42,016 nt of DNA. Origin: Polyangiaceae bacterium (GTDB lineage Bacteria > Myxococcota_A > Polyangia > Polyangiales > Polyangiaceae). The DNA lies in assembly GCA_029261965.1 (NCBI GenBank), contig JAJDAH010000226.1:1-42016 (forward strand), read 5' to 3'. The first letter of the stretch is position 1; each line of letters starts with the position of its first letter. The translations under genes and the position numbers were made by a program. The notes beneath the pieces were generated by a model. The model did no database searches, was not told the DNA's origin, and saw only the letters and a program-made list of their open reading frames with translations. Of the stretch, positions 31,929-41,308 are shown piece after piece.

Positions 31929-34900
31929 ATGCCTCCTCAAGATGCCCGCGCTGACGATCAGCTCGCCCGGCCGGACGCGCTCGTGGGGGCTCGGCTAGGG
32001 GGCCGGTACGAGGTCCAGAAACGCCTCGGCGCGACCAGCCTGGCGGGAGTGTTTCTGGCTCGCGACACCGAGAGCGGGAGCACCGTTCGCCTCGAAGTCA
32101 TTCACCCACACTTGGCTAGAGATCGAAAGTTCGTCGAACAGTTCGAGGCGGCGCTCTCACCTGCGCGCAAACTCAAGCACCCCGGCACTCTGGGTGTGTT
32201 GCAACAGAACATCGAGCGGGTCGAAGGAGAATGGCTGGTCTATGCCACGACGAAACCGTTCGAAGGGGCAGCGATCGTCGACGCGTTCCGCCACGAGCTG
32301 CCGTCGCTCGACACCGCGGTGCAGATCGGCCTCGAGGTCCTAGACGCGCTCGATCACGCGAACAGCCAGGGCGTCGTGCACGGCGACATCTGTCCGGAGA
32401 ACGTCTTGGTGGCCCGCGATGGTGGCGACGTGCGCGTCAAGGTTGCCGGATTCGGCGTGTCCTCGCTCGCCGCGTCGCTCATCCCCTCAATCGGATACGG
32501 CCCGGTCGCGAGCGGTCCGCCGTACTGGAGCCCCGAGCGCGCGCGCGGAGACGACGCGACCCCCTCGATGGACGTGTATGGCGTGGGGGCGCTTCTCTAC
32601 GAGCTGCTCACCGGCTCACCGCCGTTCGAATCATTGTCGCCCATGGAGCACCTTCGGCTGCACACGGAGCAGACCCCAGAACCCCCGAGTCGTCGAGCGC
32701 CCGAACGCAACAACCCGGAGGCGCTCGACCATGCGGTGCTGCAAGCCCTGAACCCCGAGCGCACGGAGCGTTTCGCCGACGCCGCCGGGTTCTACCGAGC
32801 GCTAACCCAAATCAGCACCGAGATCTCGAAGTCCGGGGTCGATGCCGAAAGGGTGCTCCCGCTCCCCGGTGCAGTGGGCTGCGACGCCCTGCTCGACCGA
32901 ATTCGCTCGTTCGCCGTTGCGCCCGCCGGACCCGCACGACGGGGCCATGCCGTGTTGTTGCTGGGTGCGGCGGGCTCGGGAAAAACGACGATCGCGCGAG
33001 CTGCGGCCGTCGAGCTTCGTGGAGGGTCGATACGTCCGATCTTGATGGACGGTCGAGCCGGCAACTCCGTATCCCTCGGCCCGTTCATCGAATTGCTCCG
33101 AGCAGTTCTGGGTGTTCGGCGGGGCGCCGGTCGCAAAGTGCTAAAAGCGGCCGCCGATGCTCTGGACCGGCTCGGGCTCGACGCCCTCGACACCGAACGC
33201 GTGCTCGATCTCACTTCGGCGAGGCCGCCGACTCGGGTTCTCGGACCGCAGATCGCACACCGCGAAGAATCGACGGCGCTCCGCCACGCCGTGACCGCCC
33301 TTTTGGAAGTCACGCCGTCGCTCCTCATCATCGACGACGCGGACTCCCTCGACCCGGCATCTCGTCGTCTGGCGGGCGAGCTGATGGCGCGTTCGTCGAG
33401 TCGACCCTACGGTGTGCTGCTCACGGCTCGATACGATCCTTGGCCCGAGTGGCAGCCTTCGCACGCCGTGCGAATCGACGTGCCCGAGCCGGACGAAAGC
33501 ACCGCCATCGGCATCGCTCGGTCGCTGCTGCCCGCCGCGGCCGAGCAAGTCGTCAACCAGGTTGCCGACGTTTCGAAACGCTCCCCTTGGCTGCTTTCAC
33601 TTCGGGCACGTGCCGTGCGCGCCGCGAGCGGTGACCCCGAGAAAGCCGCGGCTTCTCTCACGGAATCGCCTGAAGCACTGGTCAAGTTGATCCTCGACGC
33701 GACCTCGGCGCCGGCACGTCGATGGTTGATGGGGGCCGCGCTCTCGGGGAAGCGAACACCACTCGCCCTCTTGGATTCTTGGCAACCGGCCACGGGAAGT
33801 CACGACGAGCTGACCAAATCGTGCATCGCCACGGGCCTCGTGCGACGCGAGGGCGACTACCTGGTCTTCGAAACCGAGGGCACGCGGGTCGCCGTGGGAG
33901 ATCTCGTCCCACCGGCGGAAGCCAAAGACATCCACCGCCATTTCTCGAGATGGATGTCGAGCGGCGAGCCACCGCGAGGAGAGATTCAAGTCATCGCGCG
34001 CCATCTCTTCGCCGCAGGCGACGTCCCCGGAGCCGCCAACCGATACGAACAGGCCGGTCGCGCACTCTTGGCGCGGGAAGACGGCGGAACCGCGACTCAG
34101 TTGCTGACATCGGCACGGGCGGCATGGCAGGAGGTCGACGAGCCGATCGGGGCCGGTCGATCCGGCTTGCTCCTGGCGGAGGCTTGCCTGCTGGCCGGCG
34201 ACACCCGTAGCGCCGAAGAGGCTTTGAACGAAGCGTCCGCCGAGCTCAAACGCGCGCCTCCTCCGGCGGACGACAAGAAAGCTCGACGTCGACGCGCGAT
34301 ACTGGAAGCAGCAGCTCTCAAGGTCGAGGCCAGACTGCGCCGAATGCAAAAACGCAGCGACGAAGCCGCAGCCATCCTCGAGCGCGCCGTCGGTTTGATC
34401 GCCACGTCGGGCTACTCGCGAGAGTGGTACGAAATCGAGCACGAGCTCGTGAGCTTGCTGCTCGAAATGGACCGCCTGGAAGCCGCGCACCAGCACGCAC
34501 TCGAGGCCGTCGAGGTCGCTCGCGCGCTGGACAAGCCGGTGGAAGAGGACTTGAGTTTGTCGTCGATGAGCGCAACCCCGACGACTGTTTCCCTGGCAGA
34601 TGCCCTCAGTCAGTCCGGCAAAGTTCAACTGGAGCTCGACAAGGTCGAAGACGCCCGCGAATCGTTCGAAAACGCGAGCAAACATGCCGCCGCCGTGGGC
34701 AACGAGTCCGCCGGGGCCCGTGCCCTCGCCAACCTCGCCCACGCCCTGGCCACCGGCGGAAACGACAGCGAAGCGAGCGAAAAGGCGACTGTGGCACTCG
34801 CTCTGGCCACCCGCGTCGGCGACCGTGACGCCGCGGCGAGGATCGCGCTGAGCCTGGGCACCTACCGCCTGCGGCTCGGCCAGCCCGATGACGCACTCGA

Positions 34901-34994
34901 AGCGTTCAAGCAAGCGCGGCTCTTGGCTGCTGCCATCGGCTGGCACCAAGGCGAAAAACTCGCCAAAGAGGCCACGGTCCGCGTCAATCGGTGA
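31929..34994 (+). CDS. Protein pseudokinase - ATPase - helical repeat (TPR-like) regulator
   Basis: 1021 aa from the ATG at 31929. Residues ~25-300 have a Ser/Thr-kinase fold, but the ATP Lys of the VAIK strand is Glu56 (VRLEV), the DFG Asp is Gly174 (GFG) and the Gly-rich loop is poor. Only the catalytic-loop Asp153 and Asn158 (HGDICPEN) are kept, so it is probably a pseudokinase. Residues ~338-550 form an AAA-type/STAND ATPase with Walker A GAAGSGKT (346-353) and a LLIIDDAD Walker B. Residues ~650-1021 are Ala/Leu/Glu-rich helical repeats of TPR type. The layout resembles myxobacterial PknB-ATPase-TPR regulators. It is likely a scaffold or signal switch. It is convergent with the TonB-like gene, 6 bp apart. 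Confidence 0.88.
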   Translation: MPPQDARADDQLARPDALVGARLGGRYEVQKRLGATSLAGVFLARDTESGSTVRLEVIHPHLARDRKFVEQFEAALSPARKLKHPGTLGVLQQNIERVEGEWLVYATTKPFEGAAIVDAFRHELPSLDTAVQIGLEVLDALDHANSQGVVHGDICPENVLVARDGGDVRVKVAGFGVSSLAASLIPSIGYGPVASGPPYWSPERARGDDATPSMDVYGVGALLYELLTGSPPFESLSPMEHLRLHTEQTPEPPSRRAPERNNPEALDHAVLQALNPERTERFADAAGFYRALTQISTEISKSGVDAERVLPLPGAVGCDALLDRIRSFAVAPAGPARRGHAVLLLGAAGSGKTTIARAAAVELRGGSIRPILMDGRAGNSVSLGPFIELLRAVLGVRRGAGRKVLKAAADALDRLGLDALDTERVLDLTSARPPTRVLGPQIAHREESTALRHAVTALLEVTPSLLIIDDADSLDPASRRLAGELMARSSSRPYGVLLTARYDPWPEWQPSHAVRIDVPEPDESTAIGIARSLLPAAAEQVVNQVADVSKRSPWLLSLRARAVRAASGDPEKAAASLTESPEALVKLILDATSAPARRWLMGAALSGKRTPLALLDSWQPATGSHDELTKSCIATGLVRREGDYLVFETEGTRVAVGDLVPPAEAKDIHRHFSRWMSSGEPPRGEIQVIARHLFAAGDVPGAANRYEQAGRALLAREDGGTATQLLTSARAAWQEVDEPIGAGRSGLLLAEACLLAGDTRSAEEALNEASAELKRAPPPADDKKARRRRAILEAAALKVEARLRRMQKRSDEAAAILERAVGLIATSGYSREWYEIEHELVSLLLEMDRLEAAHQHALEAVEVARALDKPVEEDLSLSSMSATPTTVSLADALSQSGKVQLELDKVEDARESFENASKHAAAVGNESAGARALANLAHALATGGNDSEASEKATVALALATRVGDRDAAARIALSLGTYRLRLGQPDDALEAFKQARLLAAAIGWHQGEKLAKEATVRVNR

Positions 34995-35000
34995 GCCCGG

Positions 35001-36296
35001 TCACATGCCCCGGCGCCCCACGGCCGGGTTCAGCGCGTCGAAGGTGATGTTGACCGACAGCTGTGACTTGCCGAGCTTCGGCGGCAGAGGACCGAACGGG
35101 GAAGCACGCAAGACGGCGGCCAGCAAGTTGTCGTCGAACTCCTTGATGCCACTCGTGCGAACGACCTTCACCGACGTGGCGTGCCCAGTTCGCGTCACGG
35201 TCAGTGAAACGATGGCCAGTCCGCCACGTCCCTCTTCGATGGCCCAGTCGGGAAACGCGTTTTCCCAGTAGGGATCTACCTGCCGCTTGAGTGCACGAAG
35301 GTACCGCCAAAGCCTCGGATCGAGGCCCGAAGCTCGTCGCGGCCCGCCGCCGGCACCCGCCGCTTTGGATCGCGAGCCCGGCCCTTTCTTTCCCGCATTG
35401 CCCGGCGCGCCAGGGCCGGTCTTTCCCCCAGCGCCAGTGCGCTTGCGCCCGCCGGCGGAGCTCGCGTGAACGAGTGACCGGACGGCGTTAGCGACCTCTT
35501 GGGAGCTATCGGTCGTATCGTGGGGACGAGCGCGTCGATTCGCAGGCACGGCGGCGCGGGCCCGCGGAACCGACGCTCGAGCCAAAGTCACCCGAGCGCT
35601 CCGATGGAATCGCCGGTCCGGGGCACCATCGCGAACCCCCGCGCCGTCCCGCTGTCGCGCGCTCCCAACGCGCGCTCCCCCCGGTCTGTTCTCGTCGCCC
35701 CCGAGCTCGGCAGCGAAGCCTCCCAGCCGCGAGCCCTCGCTGGCCGCCTCGCTCCCAAAAAGAACCCCGCGAGACGGATCGTAGCGACTTGGACGCCGCC
35801 GCTCCTGCCGCGCCCCTTGGCCACTGGCGAGAAATGACAACTGCATCGGATTCGGCGTGGCTCGGCGGTCGTCCCAGCTCTGCCGGAGGCGGCTGGTTTT
35901 CAGGCGGTGGGCCTGGCTGCGGGTCAGGTCGTTGATGTCGTCTCGGTCGAGCGTCAGGCCGTCGATGTTGTCGGCGAGATTGAGCGCGCGCTCGCCGTCG
36001 TCGCCGCCGCGGCCAGCGCGGCGTGTATCAGGACGGGGCTCGTCCTGCCCTCCTCCGGTCGTTACTGGCTCGGGTCGTGTTTTGGCATCCGGATCGGGCT
36101 GTTCCGTTCCGCCCAAAAACATCGGCGGCAAGTCGAGCCCATCCGCGACTTCTTCGGTCGTCACTTCGATCGGGCTCGCGGGTTCTGCGGAGTCCGGCCG
36201 TGACTCCTGCCAGAACCAAGCACCGGCACCCAAGATGACGGCGTGGAGCGCGGCCGAAGCGATGACGGCACCCGGGGCGGCCAGCAGCTTACGCAT
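35001..36296 (-). CDS. TonB-family protein (energy transducer-like)
   Basis: 431 aa from the ATG at 36296, in a TGATG overlap with the tatD stop (a GTG at 36299 is one codon earlier). There is one N-terminal membrane span (~10-30), then a long low-complexity periplasmic linker rich in Gly, Arg, Pro and Ser (~50-330). The C-terminal TonB-like domain (~335-425) has YWENAFPDWAIEEGRGGLAIVSL and VKVVRTSGIKEFDDNLLAAV. It is similar in layout to TonB and to AgmX/GltJ-type gliding proteins, but lacks their other domains. It may transmit proton-motive force to an outer-membrane receptor; no ExbB/ExbD or receptor is nearby. Confidence 0.8.
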   Translation of the reverse strand: MRKLLAAPGAVIASAALHAVILGAGAWFWQESRPDSAEPASPIEVTTEEVADGLDLPPMFLGGTEQPDPDAKTRPEPVTTGGGQDEPRPDTRRAGRGGDDGERALNLADNIDGLTLDRDDINDLTRSQAHRLKTSRLRQSWDDRRATPNPMQLSFLASGQGARQERRRPSRYDPSRGVLFGSEAASEGSRLGGFAAELGGDENRPGGARVGSARQRDGAGVRDGAPDRRFHRSARVTLARASVPRARAAVPANRRARPHDTTDSSQEVANAVRSLVHASSAGGRKRTGAGGKTGPGAPGNAGKKGPGSRSKAAGAGGGPRRASGLDPRLWRYLRALKRQVDPYWENAFPDWAIEEGRGGLAIVSLTVTRTGHATSVKVVRTSGIKEFDDNLLAAVLRASPFGPLPPKLGKSQLSVNITFDALNPAVGRRGM

Positions 36297-37102
36297 CACC
36301 CTCCATCGTGACCCACCTCGATGGCGGCCGCCAGCGGTGCGCCGAACCGCGCCTGGGCGTTTGCAGTCGTCGCTTGCTCGATGTCGCTCAAGCTCTCACC
36401 GCGCAGCTCGGCCAGGCGTCGCGCGGTGTGCTCGACGAGTGCCGGCTCGTTCTTCTTGCCGCGTTTGGGAACAGGGGCGAGATACGGGCTGTCGGTTTCG
36501 ACGAGAATGCGATCCCCCGGCGCCCAGGCCGCCACCTCGTGAACCGACGTGGCGTTCTTGAACGTGACGATGCCGGAGAAGGACAAATCAAACCCGAGAT
36601 CGAGCGCTCGACGCGCAAACGCCTTGTCTTCGCTGAAGCAATGGATGACTCCACCTACATCGGCCGCGCGCTCGGCTTCTAGTATGTCGAGAGTGTCGCC
36701 GCGCGCGTCGCGGGTGTGAATGACCAGCGGCTTCTTCACCTGGCGCGCGATCGCAATGAACCGCCGAAGCACGTCCTGCTGAACGTCGCGAGGCGAGCTG
36801 TCGTAGTAGTAGTCGAGCCCGACTTCTCCGACGGCGGCTACGCACGGCCGGCTCATCAGCGCCAAAAGATCGCGTTCGAGCGCTTCGTCGGAGCTCGATG
36901 CCTCGTGGGGGTGAACCCCAACCGTCGCGACCACGTCGCGACGTCTCTCTGCGAGCTCGACGGCTTCGCGCGCAACTGCGAGTCCCCCGACTCCGACCGC
37001 AATGAACGCGCCGACTCCGCCCGACCTCGCTCGCTGGATGACGGCATCGGCGCCCTCGGGGAAATTGCCTCGGTCGAGGTGGCAATGCGTGTCGACGAGC
37101 AT
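36296..37102 (-). CDS. tatD: TatD family metal-dependent DNase
   Basis: 268 aa from the ATG at 37102, the usual length. Metal-binding motifs are all present: DTHCHLD at the N-terminus, the GEVGLDYYYD Glu, the IHTRDA His, the VIHCFSE His and the VETDSPYLAP Asp. TatD enzymes are 3'-5' exonucleases/deoxyribonucleases that act in DNA fragmentation and repair. It lies 11 nt after the APC permease gene and overlaps the TonB-like gene at TGATG, so it belongs to a translationally coupled cluster. Confidence 0.95.
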   Translation of the reverse strand: MLVDTHCHLDRGNFPEGADAVIQRARSGGVGAFIAVGVGGLAVAREAVELAERRRDVVATVGVHPHEASSSDEALERDLLALMSRPCVAAVGEVGLDYYYDSSPRDVQQDVLRRFIAIARQVKKPLVIHTRDARGDTLDILEAERAADVGGVIHCFSEDKAFARRALDLGFDLSFSGIVTFKNATSVHEVAAWAPGDRILVETDSPYLAPVPKRGKKNEPALVEHTARRLAELRGESLSDIEQATTANAQARFGAPLAAAIEVGHDGG

Positions 37103-37113
37103 TCTTTCGGAGC

Positions 37114-38391
37114 CTAACGGGTTTTCAGGCGCCGCGCGTAGATGAGCACGACGCCCAGCATCAGTACGCCACCCCAGATCGCCGCTTCTATGGCCTGGGC
37201 GCTGATGGCGACACCGCCGATGGCGATCAGCGCCAGTGGCGTCGGCCACAAGTGGCTTCGGCGGAGCCCATGCTCACGTCGCCAGGCCAGAGCCACCAGA
37301 GCCGCCGTGCTCATCACGAATTGCGCCAGCACTGCGAGACTCGAGAGGACGAACAACTCGGTCAGCTTGCCTGAAACCGAGATACCGAGAGCAAGCGTGG
37401 CGGTGAGCCAGAGCGCGCGCTGTGGCACACGGCGTTTGTCCTCGACGCCCACCCAATCTCCGAGCGCATCCGCACCGTTGAGTGCGAAGAGGTAGCGCGG
37501 GCTCATCGCGAACATGCCAAACGCGATCCCGAGCGCCGACACGTTCGTCCCCACCGCTACGAGCCCTGCCGCCCAGTCGCCCCCGTAGACTCTCGCCGCG
37601 TCGACGAGCGGGGCATCGCTTTTCGACAACTCGGGCAGGGCGCGAACACAGACCGCGTGGAGCACCACGTAGAGTGAAACGGCCAATCCGAGCGATCCTA
37701 CAGTGGCCACGGGCACCGAGCGGGACGAGCCCCGAGCGTTGCCTGCAGGAAGCGGAACGACTTCGAAGCCTTGGGTGGCAAAAACCGCGATGAGCACCGC
37801 TCTACCGAAGTCCTCTACGGTGAATGCAGCCGCCATGGAGGGTGGAGTCACCGCGCTCGACAGGGCAATTCCGAGCCCGGCCAGCAGGACGAGCGGAACG
37901 AGCTTGAGAACGGTGACGGCGGTCCAGGCTATCGCGCTCGGTTTGAGACCCGTAGACGCGATCGACGCCAACCCGACGACGACCAACGCGGCGAAGAGTC
38001 GTTGCTCGTTCAGGGAAACGAACCCGAGGCTCGGGCCACCGAACTTGGCGATGCCTGCGACTACCGTCGCGGCGCTGAACAACGCCGAAGCGTACGCAAT
38101 CCAGCCCACCAGGTATGCCGGCGTCGGACCGAACGCGGCACGTGCCCAAACGTAGGGCCCACCGTCCTGGTCGAAATGGCCGCCGAGAGTCGCATAGATG
38201 ATGGCGATCGGTGCGAGCGCGAGCGCGGTCGCCGCGTAGACCCCGACCCCGGCCATGCCGGGCACCAGACCGGCGACTTCTGTCGGTGTGAAAAAGATCC
38301 CGACGCCGACGATTCCGTTGATGCCGAGGGCTAGTAACGAGACGAGCCCAAGCGCCCGAGTATCCGTCGCGGCGGCGGGATCCTGAGCCAT
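37114..38391 (-). CDS. APC-superfamily amino acid permease
   Basis: 425 aa from the ATG at 38391; a GTG at 38436 would overlap the prkA stop and add 15 residues. About 12 hydrophobic spans. TM1 contains the APC signature GINGIVGVGIFFTP, the unwound glycine-rich substrate site, and the first helices carry GGHFDQDGGPYVWAR as in many amino-acid permeases. It is an inner-membrane amino acid or polyamine transporter; the substrate is not evident. It lies 16 nt after prkA and 11 nt before tatD on the same strand. Confidence 0.92.
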   Translation of the reverse strand: MAQDPAAATDTRALGLVSLLALGINGIVGVGIFFTPTEVAGLVPGMAGVGVYAATALALAPIAIIYATLGGHFDQDGGPYVWARAAFGPTPAYLVGWIAYASALFSAATVVAGIAKFGGPSLGFVSLNEQRLFAALVVVGLASIASTGLKPSAIAWTAVTVLKLVPLVLLAGLGIALSSAVTPPSMAAAFTVEDFGRAVLIAVFATQGFEVVPLPAGNARGSSRSVPVATVGSLGLAVSLYVVLHAVCVRALPELSKSDAPLVDAARVYGGDWAAGLVAVGTNVSALGIAFGMFAMSPRYLFALNGADALGDWVGVEDKRRVPQRALWLTATLALGISVSGKLTELFVLSSLAVLAQFVMSTAALVALAWRREHGLRRSHLWPTPLALIAIGGVAISAQAIEAAIWGGVLMLGVVLIYARRLKTR

Positions 38392-38407
38392 CGAACCGAG
38401 AAAACCC

Positions 38408-40660
38408 TCAGGTGAGAAGCTCGGCGTACCGCTCACGAAGCAACGCTGCGCCGGCGTCCTTGACCGAAGAGTCTTCGTACCCGAAACGCGACTTCATCTC
38501 GCCCACCAGCCCGTCGGCGGCTGAGCGGCGAGCGTCGTCGAAGCCACCGGTGTCGCCGGAAAGCACCAGCACCGCATCGCGGCAGAGCTTCGCCACGGCC
38601 ACGCGCCTCTCGGAGAAGACGGCGTCCCGGAGCTTCGCGAGCTGCGGCTTGAAGACCCGCTCGTTGTCCATGGGCTCGTCGGGGTTGTCGATCGCCCACG
38701 CCGCTACACGGTTGATGAGCGAGTGGCGCAGTGGCTCGGCCTTGTCGGTGCTCCCGAGAAGCGCTTCCACCTCTTCCATCAAGCGGGCGTCCGGCTCTTC
38801 GTGGGCGCCGGTAACCTCGTTGCGCACTTTCTCCCCTTTCACCCAGTAGCTGACGTGAGTGATGTAGCGGTCGAAGAGGTCGGAGTACCGAGTCTCTTCC
38901 ACGAGTCCGCTCGCCACCCGAACTTCGTCTTCGAGCATGTCGAGCAATCGGGCCTTCAACAGCTCGCGGAACTGGACGTGATCGTGGTACCCGCCGGGCA
39001 GCCTCTCCTGCTGAAGCCATTCATACTCGCTCGTGCGCTCGCAGAGTTTGTCCAGCTCGTCGAGCACGGCGAACGGCGAAAGGCAGTCGTAGTGCTCGCT
39101 CTGGGCCGCATCGAGGAGCACGGTCCGCATGGCCCTCGGACTGGCTCCGATGCTGCCCTCGTAGATTGGATACGGATCGCTCTCGCGAAAGATCACCGGC
39201 ACGTTGGCGCTGAGTAGCTTCGCGGACTCGTCATCGAGACGTGCAGGCGTCGTGCCACTGCCGTAGAGATCCATCTTTTCGAAAGCCGTGAGCTCGGAAA
39301 CGATGGCGGAGAGTGGCTTTTCGTAAGCGTCCGGGTCTGGACGCCGCATTCGCGTGAGCGTCGCGAACATCGCCGCGAGCTCGGTCGCGTGGGGCGCTAC
39401 GTGCGTGCGGGCCTGCGGAGCAATCTGCGCGTCGTAGATCGCGAGCTCATCGGTCCAGCTTCGCAGATATGGGCAACGAACGAGCTCGAGGCGGCCGCGA
39501 AAGCTCGCGAACTCCGGGTGCTCGCGAAACGCCGCCAAATGGTTTTCGTTGCCGCTGCCGAGCAGCACGCAGTTGAGTTGCAGGTTCTGCGAGCGGAGCG
39601 CGACCTCGCCGGTCTCGGCGGTAATCTGGAGATACTTGAACGCGTCGATGGGTCGTTTCAGCAGATCGGAGAACTCGAGCACGCCGCCGGTAGCGTCGAC
39701 GAGCTCACCGAACGCCTCGAACAGTGTCACCGCCTGAAGCGACGTCGGCAGAGCCGCCAGCGAACGATCGCTGGTCACCTGACGCTCCCCAGCATCGATG
39801 CTCAACTGAGGGCCGAGAGTCACGGCTCCCACGCGATAGCGGCGAGAGATGAAATATCGTTCGATTTGCACGTGCCGCAGCACCTCGCTGAGGTCGCCGT
39901 CGTAGCTCATCATCAAGGTGTCGAGGACTTGCCGGCCCTTGTGCGATACGCGGCCTCGGAGCAGCCACTCCGGCGGCTCTCCTTCGACACCAGCTCTTTC
40001 GTACGCACGTTCGAGCACGACTTGACGCTGCGGGGCGGGTAGCAAGAACAGGGGGTGGTCGCGCACCTCCATGTGCACGCGGGAGTCGATCTGGTCATCC
40101 GGTAGGTGCGCGTAGCTCTTGTCCTTCGCCCGGGCGCCGCGCTTGTCCGCAAATCCGATGGCGCCCTTGAGAAGCCCCTCGGTCGGGAAGACCCAGTGGA
40201 ACCGATACAGCGGTCCGTCGTCGAGAGAAGAGTAGTGCTCGAGAGCGGACATGACCGCCGCCGCCACCGTGCTCTTTGCCGAGCCATTCGGTCCGTGAAG
40301 CAGGATGAGGCGGTTCGGCCGCCCCTCCCTCACGAAGTTCGAGAGCACGCGGTAGAGTTCGCCCTGGACCGATTCCTGCCCGACGAGTGCATCGCGCCGG
40401 CGCTCGCCGTCCTGACGCCACGGCAGGTCAAAAAGTCGGAACCGTGTGTGCGTTCCGGCGGGACGTTCGACGTCGGTGCGGCCGTAGTGGTCGAACATGT
40501 CCCGGACGTATCGGGCGGCGTCCCGCGTGTAGCGAACCGGGTCGGAAGCGAAGAGGTCGAGATATTCCTCGAACGAGAGCACTCGGCGCTCTTCGTTGAA
40601 GCCTCGCTCGATATCACGCGAGATTTCGCCCAGGTCGTCGAGGATGCCCACGGGGACCAC
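38408..40660 (-). CDS. prkA: PrkA family AAA+ serine protein kinase
   Basis: 750 aa starting at GTG 40660 (a second GTG at 40651 is possible). The N-terminal AAA+ PrkA domain has LVGQESVQGE, Walker A HGPNGSAKST, DQIDSRVHMEVRDHPLFLLP and SLQAVTLFEAFGELV. The C-terminal PrkA kinase-like domain follows. Family knowledge: PrkA proteins (Bacillus PrkA, E. coli YeaG) are linked to stationary phase, sporulation and nitrogen starvation, usually with YeaH and SpoVR genes. Those partners are not in this window. Here prkA heads a cluster with the APC permease and tatD, 50 bp after the lipoprotein gene. It is another growth-arrest gene near the stress island. Confidence 0.93.
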   Translation of the reverse strand: MVPVGILDDLGEISRDIERGFNEERRVLSFEEYLDLFASDPVRYTRDAARYVRDMFDHYGRTDVERPAGTHTRFRLFDLPWRQDGERRRDALVGQESVQGELYRVLSNFVREGRPNRLILLHGPNGSAKSTVAAAVMSALEHYSSLDDGPLYRFHWVFPTEGLLKGAIGFADKRGARAKDKSYAHLPDDQIDSRVHMEVRDHPLFLLPAPQRQVVLERAYERAGVEGEPPEWLLRGRVSHKGRQVLDTLMMSYDGDLSEVLRHVQIERYFISRRYRVGAVTLGPQLSIDAGERQVTSDRSLAALPTSLQAVTLFEAFGELVDATGGVLEFSDLLKRPIDAFKYLQITAETGEVALRSQNLQLNCVLLGSGNENHLAAFREHPEFASFRGRLELVRCPYLRSWTDELAIYDAQIAPQARTHVAPHATELAAMFATLTRMRRPDPDAYEKPLSAIVSELTAFEKMDLYGSGTTPARLDDESAKLLSANVPVIFRESDPYPIYEGSIGASPRAMRTVLLDAAQSEHYDCLSPFAVLDELDKLCERTSEYEWLQQERLPGGYHDHVQFRELLKARLLDMLEDEVRVASGLVEETRYSDLFDRYITHVSYWVKGEKVRNEVTGAHEEPDARLMEEVEALLGSTDKAEPLRHSLINRVAAWAIDNPDEPMDNERVFKPQLAKLRDAVFSERRVAVAKLCRDAVLVLSGDTGGFDDARRSAADGLVGEMKSRFGYEDSSVKDAGAALLRERYAELLT

Positions 40661-40710
40661 AGGGTATCACCCTTCTCCTCGCACGCCGATTGGCGATGTA
40701 GCGGCGACCG

Positions 40711-41223
40711 TCAGTTCACGAGAACGTCGAGGGCGAGATCGCGCTTCTCGATCAGGCATTTGTCGTCGGTACACACCGAGAACGAGAACCGTCCACCGAT
40801 CTTCTTTCGCCCGGCGGTTTCTGGCGTAAATGCCACTTTCATCACGACCTGCTCTTTCGCGATCGTGGCCGCATCCTTCTTGACGACCTGATTCGGAAAC
40901 TTCACTCCGTCGGCGGGCTGCAACTTGAGCTTGTAGGGATACTTGTCATTGCACTTGAACACTCCTTTTGCCGCAAGCACGACTTCCACGAAACCCGACT
41001 CGCCAACCTTGTAGTCGCCGCCAGCGCTGCGGATCTCGAGGTTGAAGTTGTCCTCGGAAAACTTCGGCGCGGCCGCCGCGGCGGGCGCCGGCGCAGTGTC
41101 TGAAGCGACCTCTTTGGCCACGCTGGCCGGGGGGGACGTCGGCTCCGGCGTCGCACTCGTTTCCTTGCTGCAAGCAATCCCGGCGACGAGGGCACCGGCG
41201 AGTACGGCCACACTTAGATGCAC
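40711..41223 (-). CDS. Putative lipoprotein of unknown function
   Basis: 170 aa from the GTG at 41223, which has a GAGGTG ribosome-binding site; an ATG at 41283 would give a longer N-terminus without one. The signal peptide ends in a lipobox (AGIAC, Cys at ~18), followed by a Thr/Ser/Pro/Ala-rich linker (~20-55). The mature domain (~56-170) looks like a small beta-sandwich with Cys in FKCND and SVCTDDKC, possibly disulphide-bonded. No family recognised. It lies between the Ser/Thr kinase (85 bp) and prkA (50 bp) on the reverse strand. Confidence 0.75.
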   Translation of the reverse strand: MHLSVAVLAGALVAGIACSKETSATPEPTSPPASVAKEVASDTAPAPAAAAAPKFSEDNFNLEIRSAGGDYKVGESGFVEVVLAAKGVFKCNDKYPYKLKLQPADGVKFPNQVVKKDAATIAKEQVVMKVAFTPETAGRKKIGGRFSFSVCTDDKCLIEKRDLALDVLVN

Positions 41224-41308
41224 GCGAGCACCTCGCTCGGCCACGGGTTCGTTCGAGCTATCATTTCTGTACATACGGTTCACGGCATCGAATGGTTGCG
41301 CACGAGGC

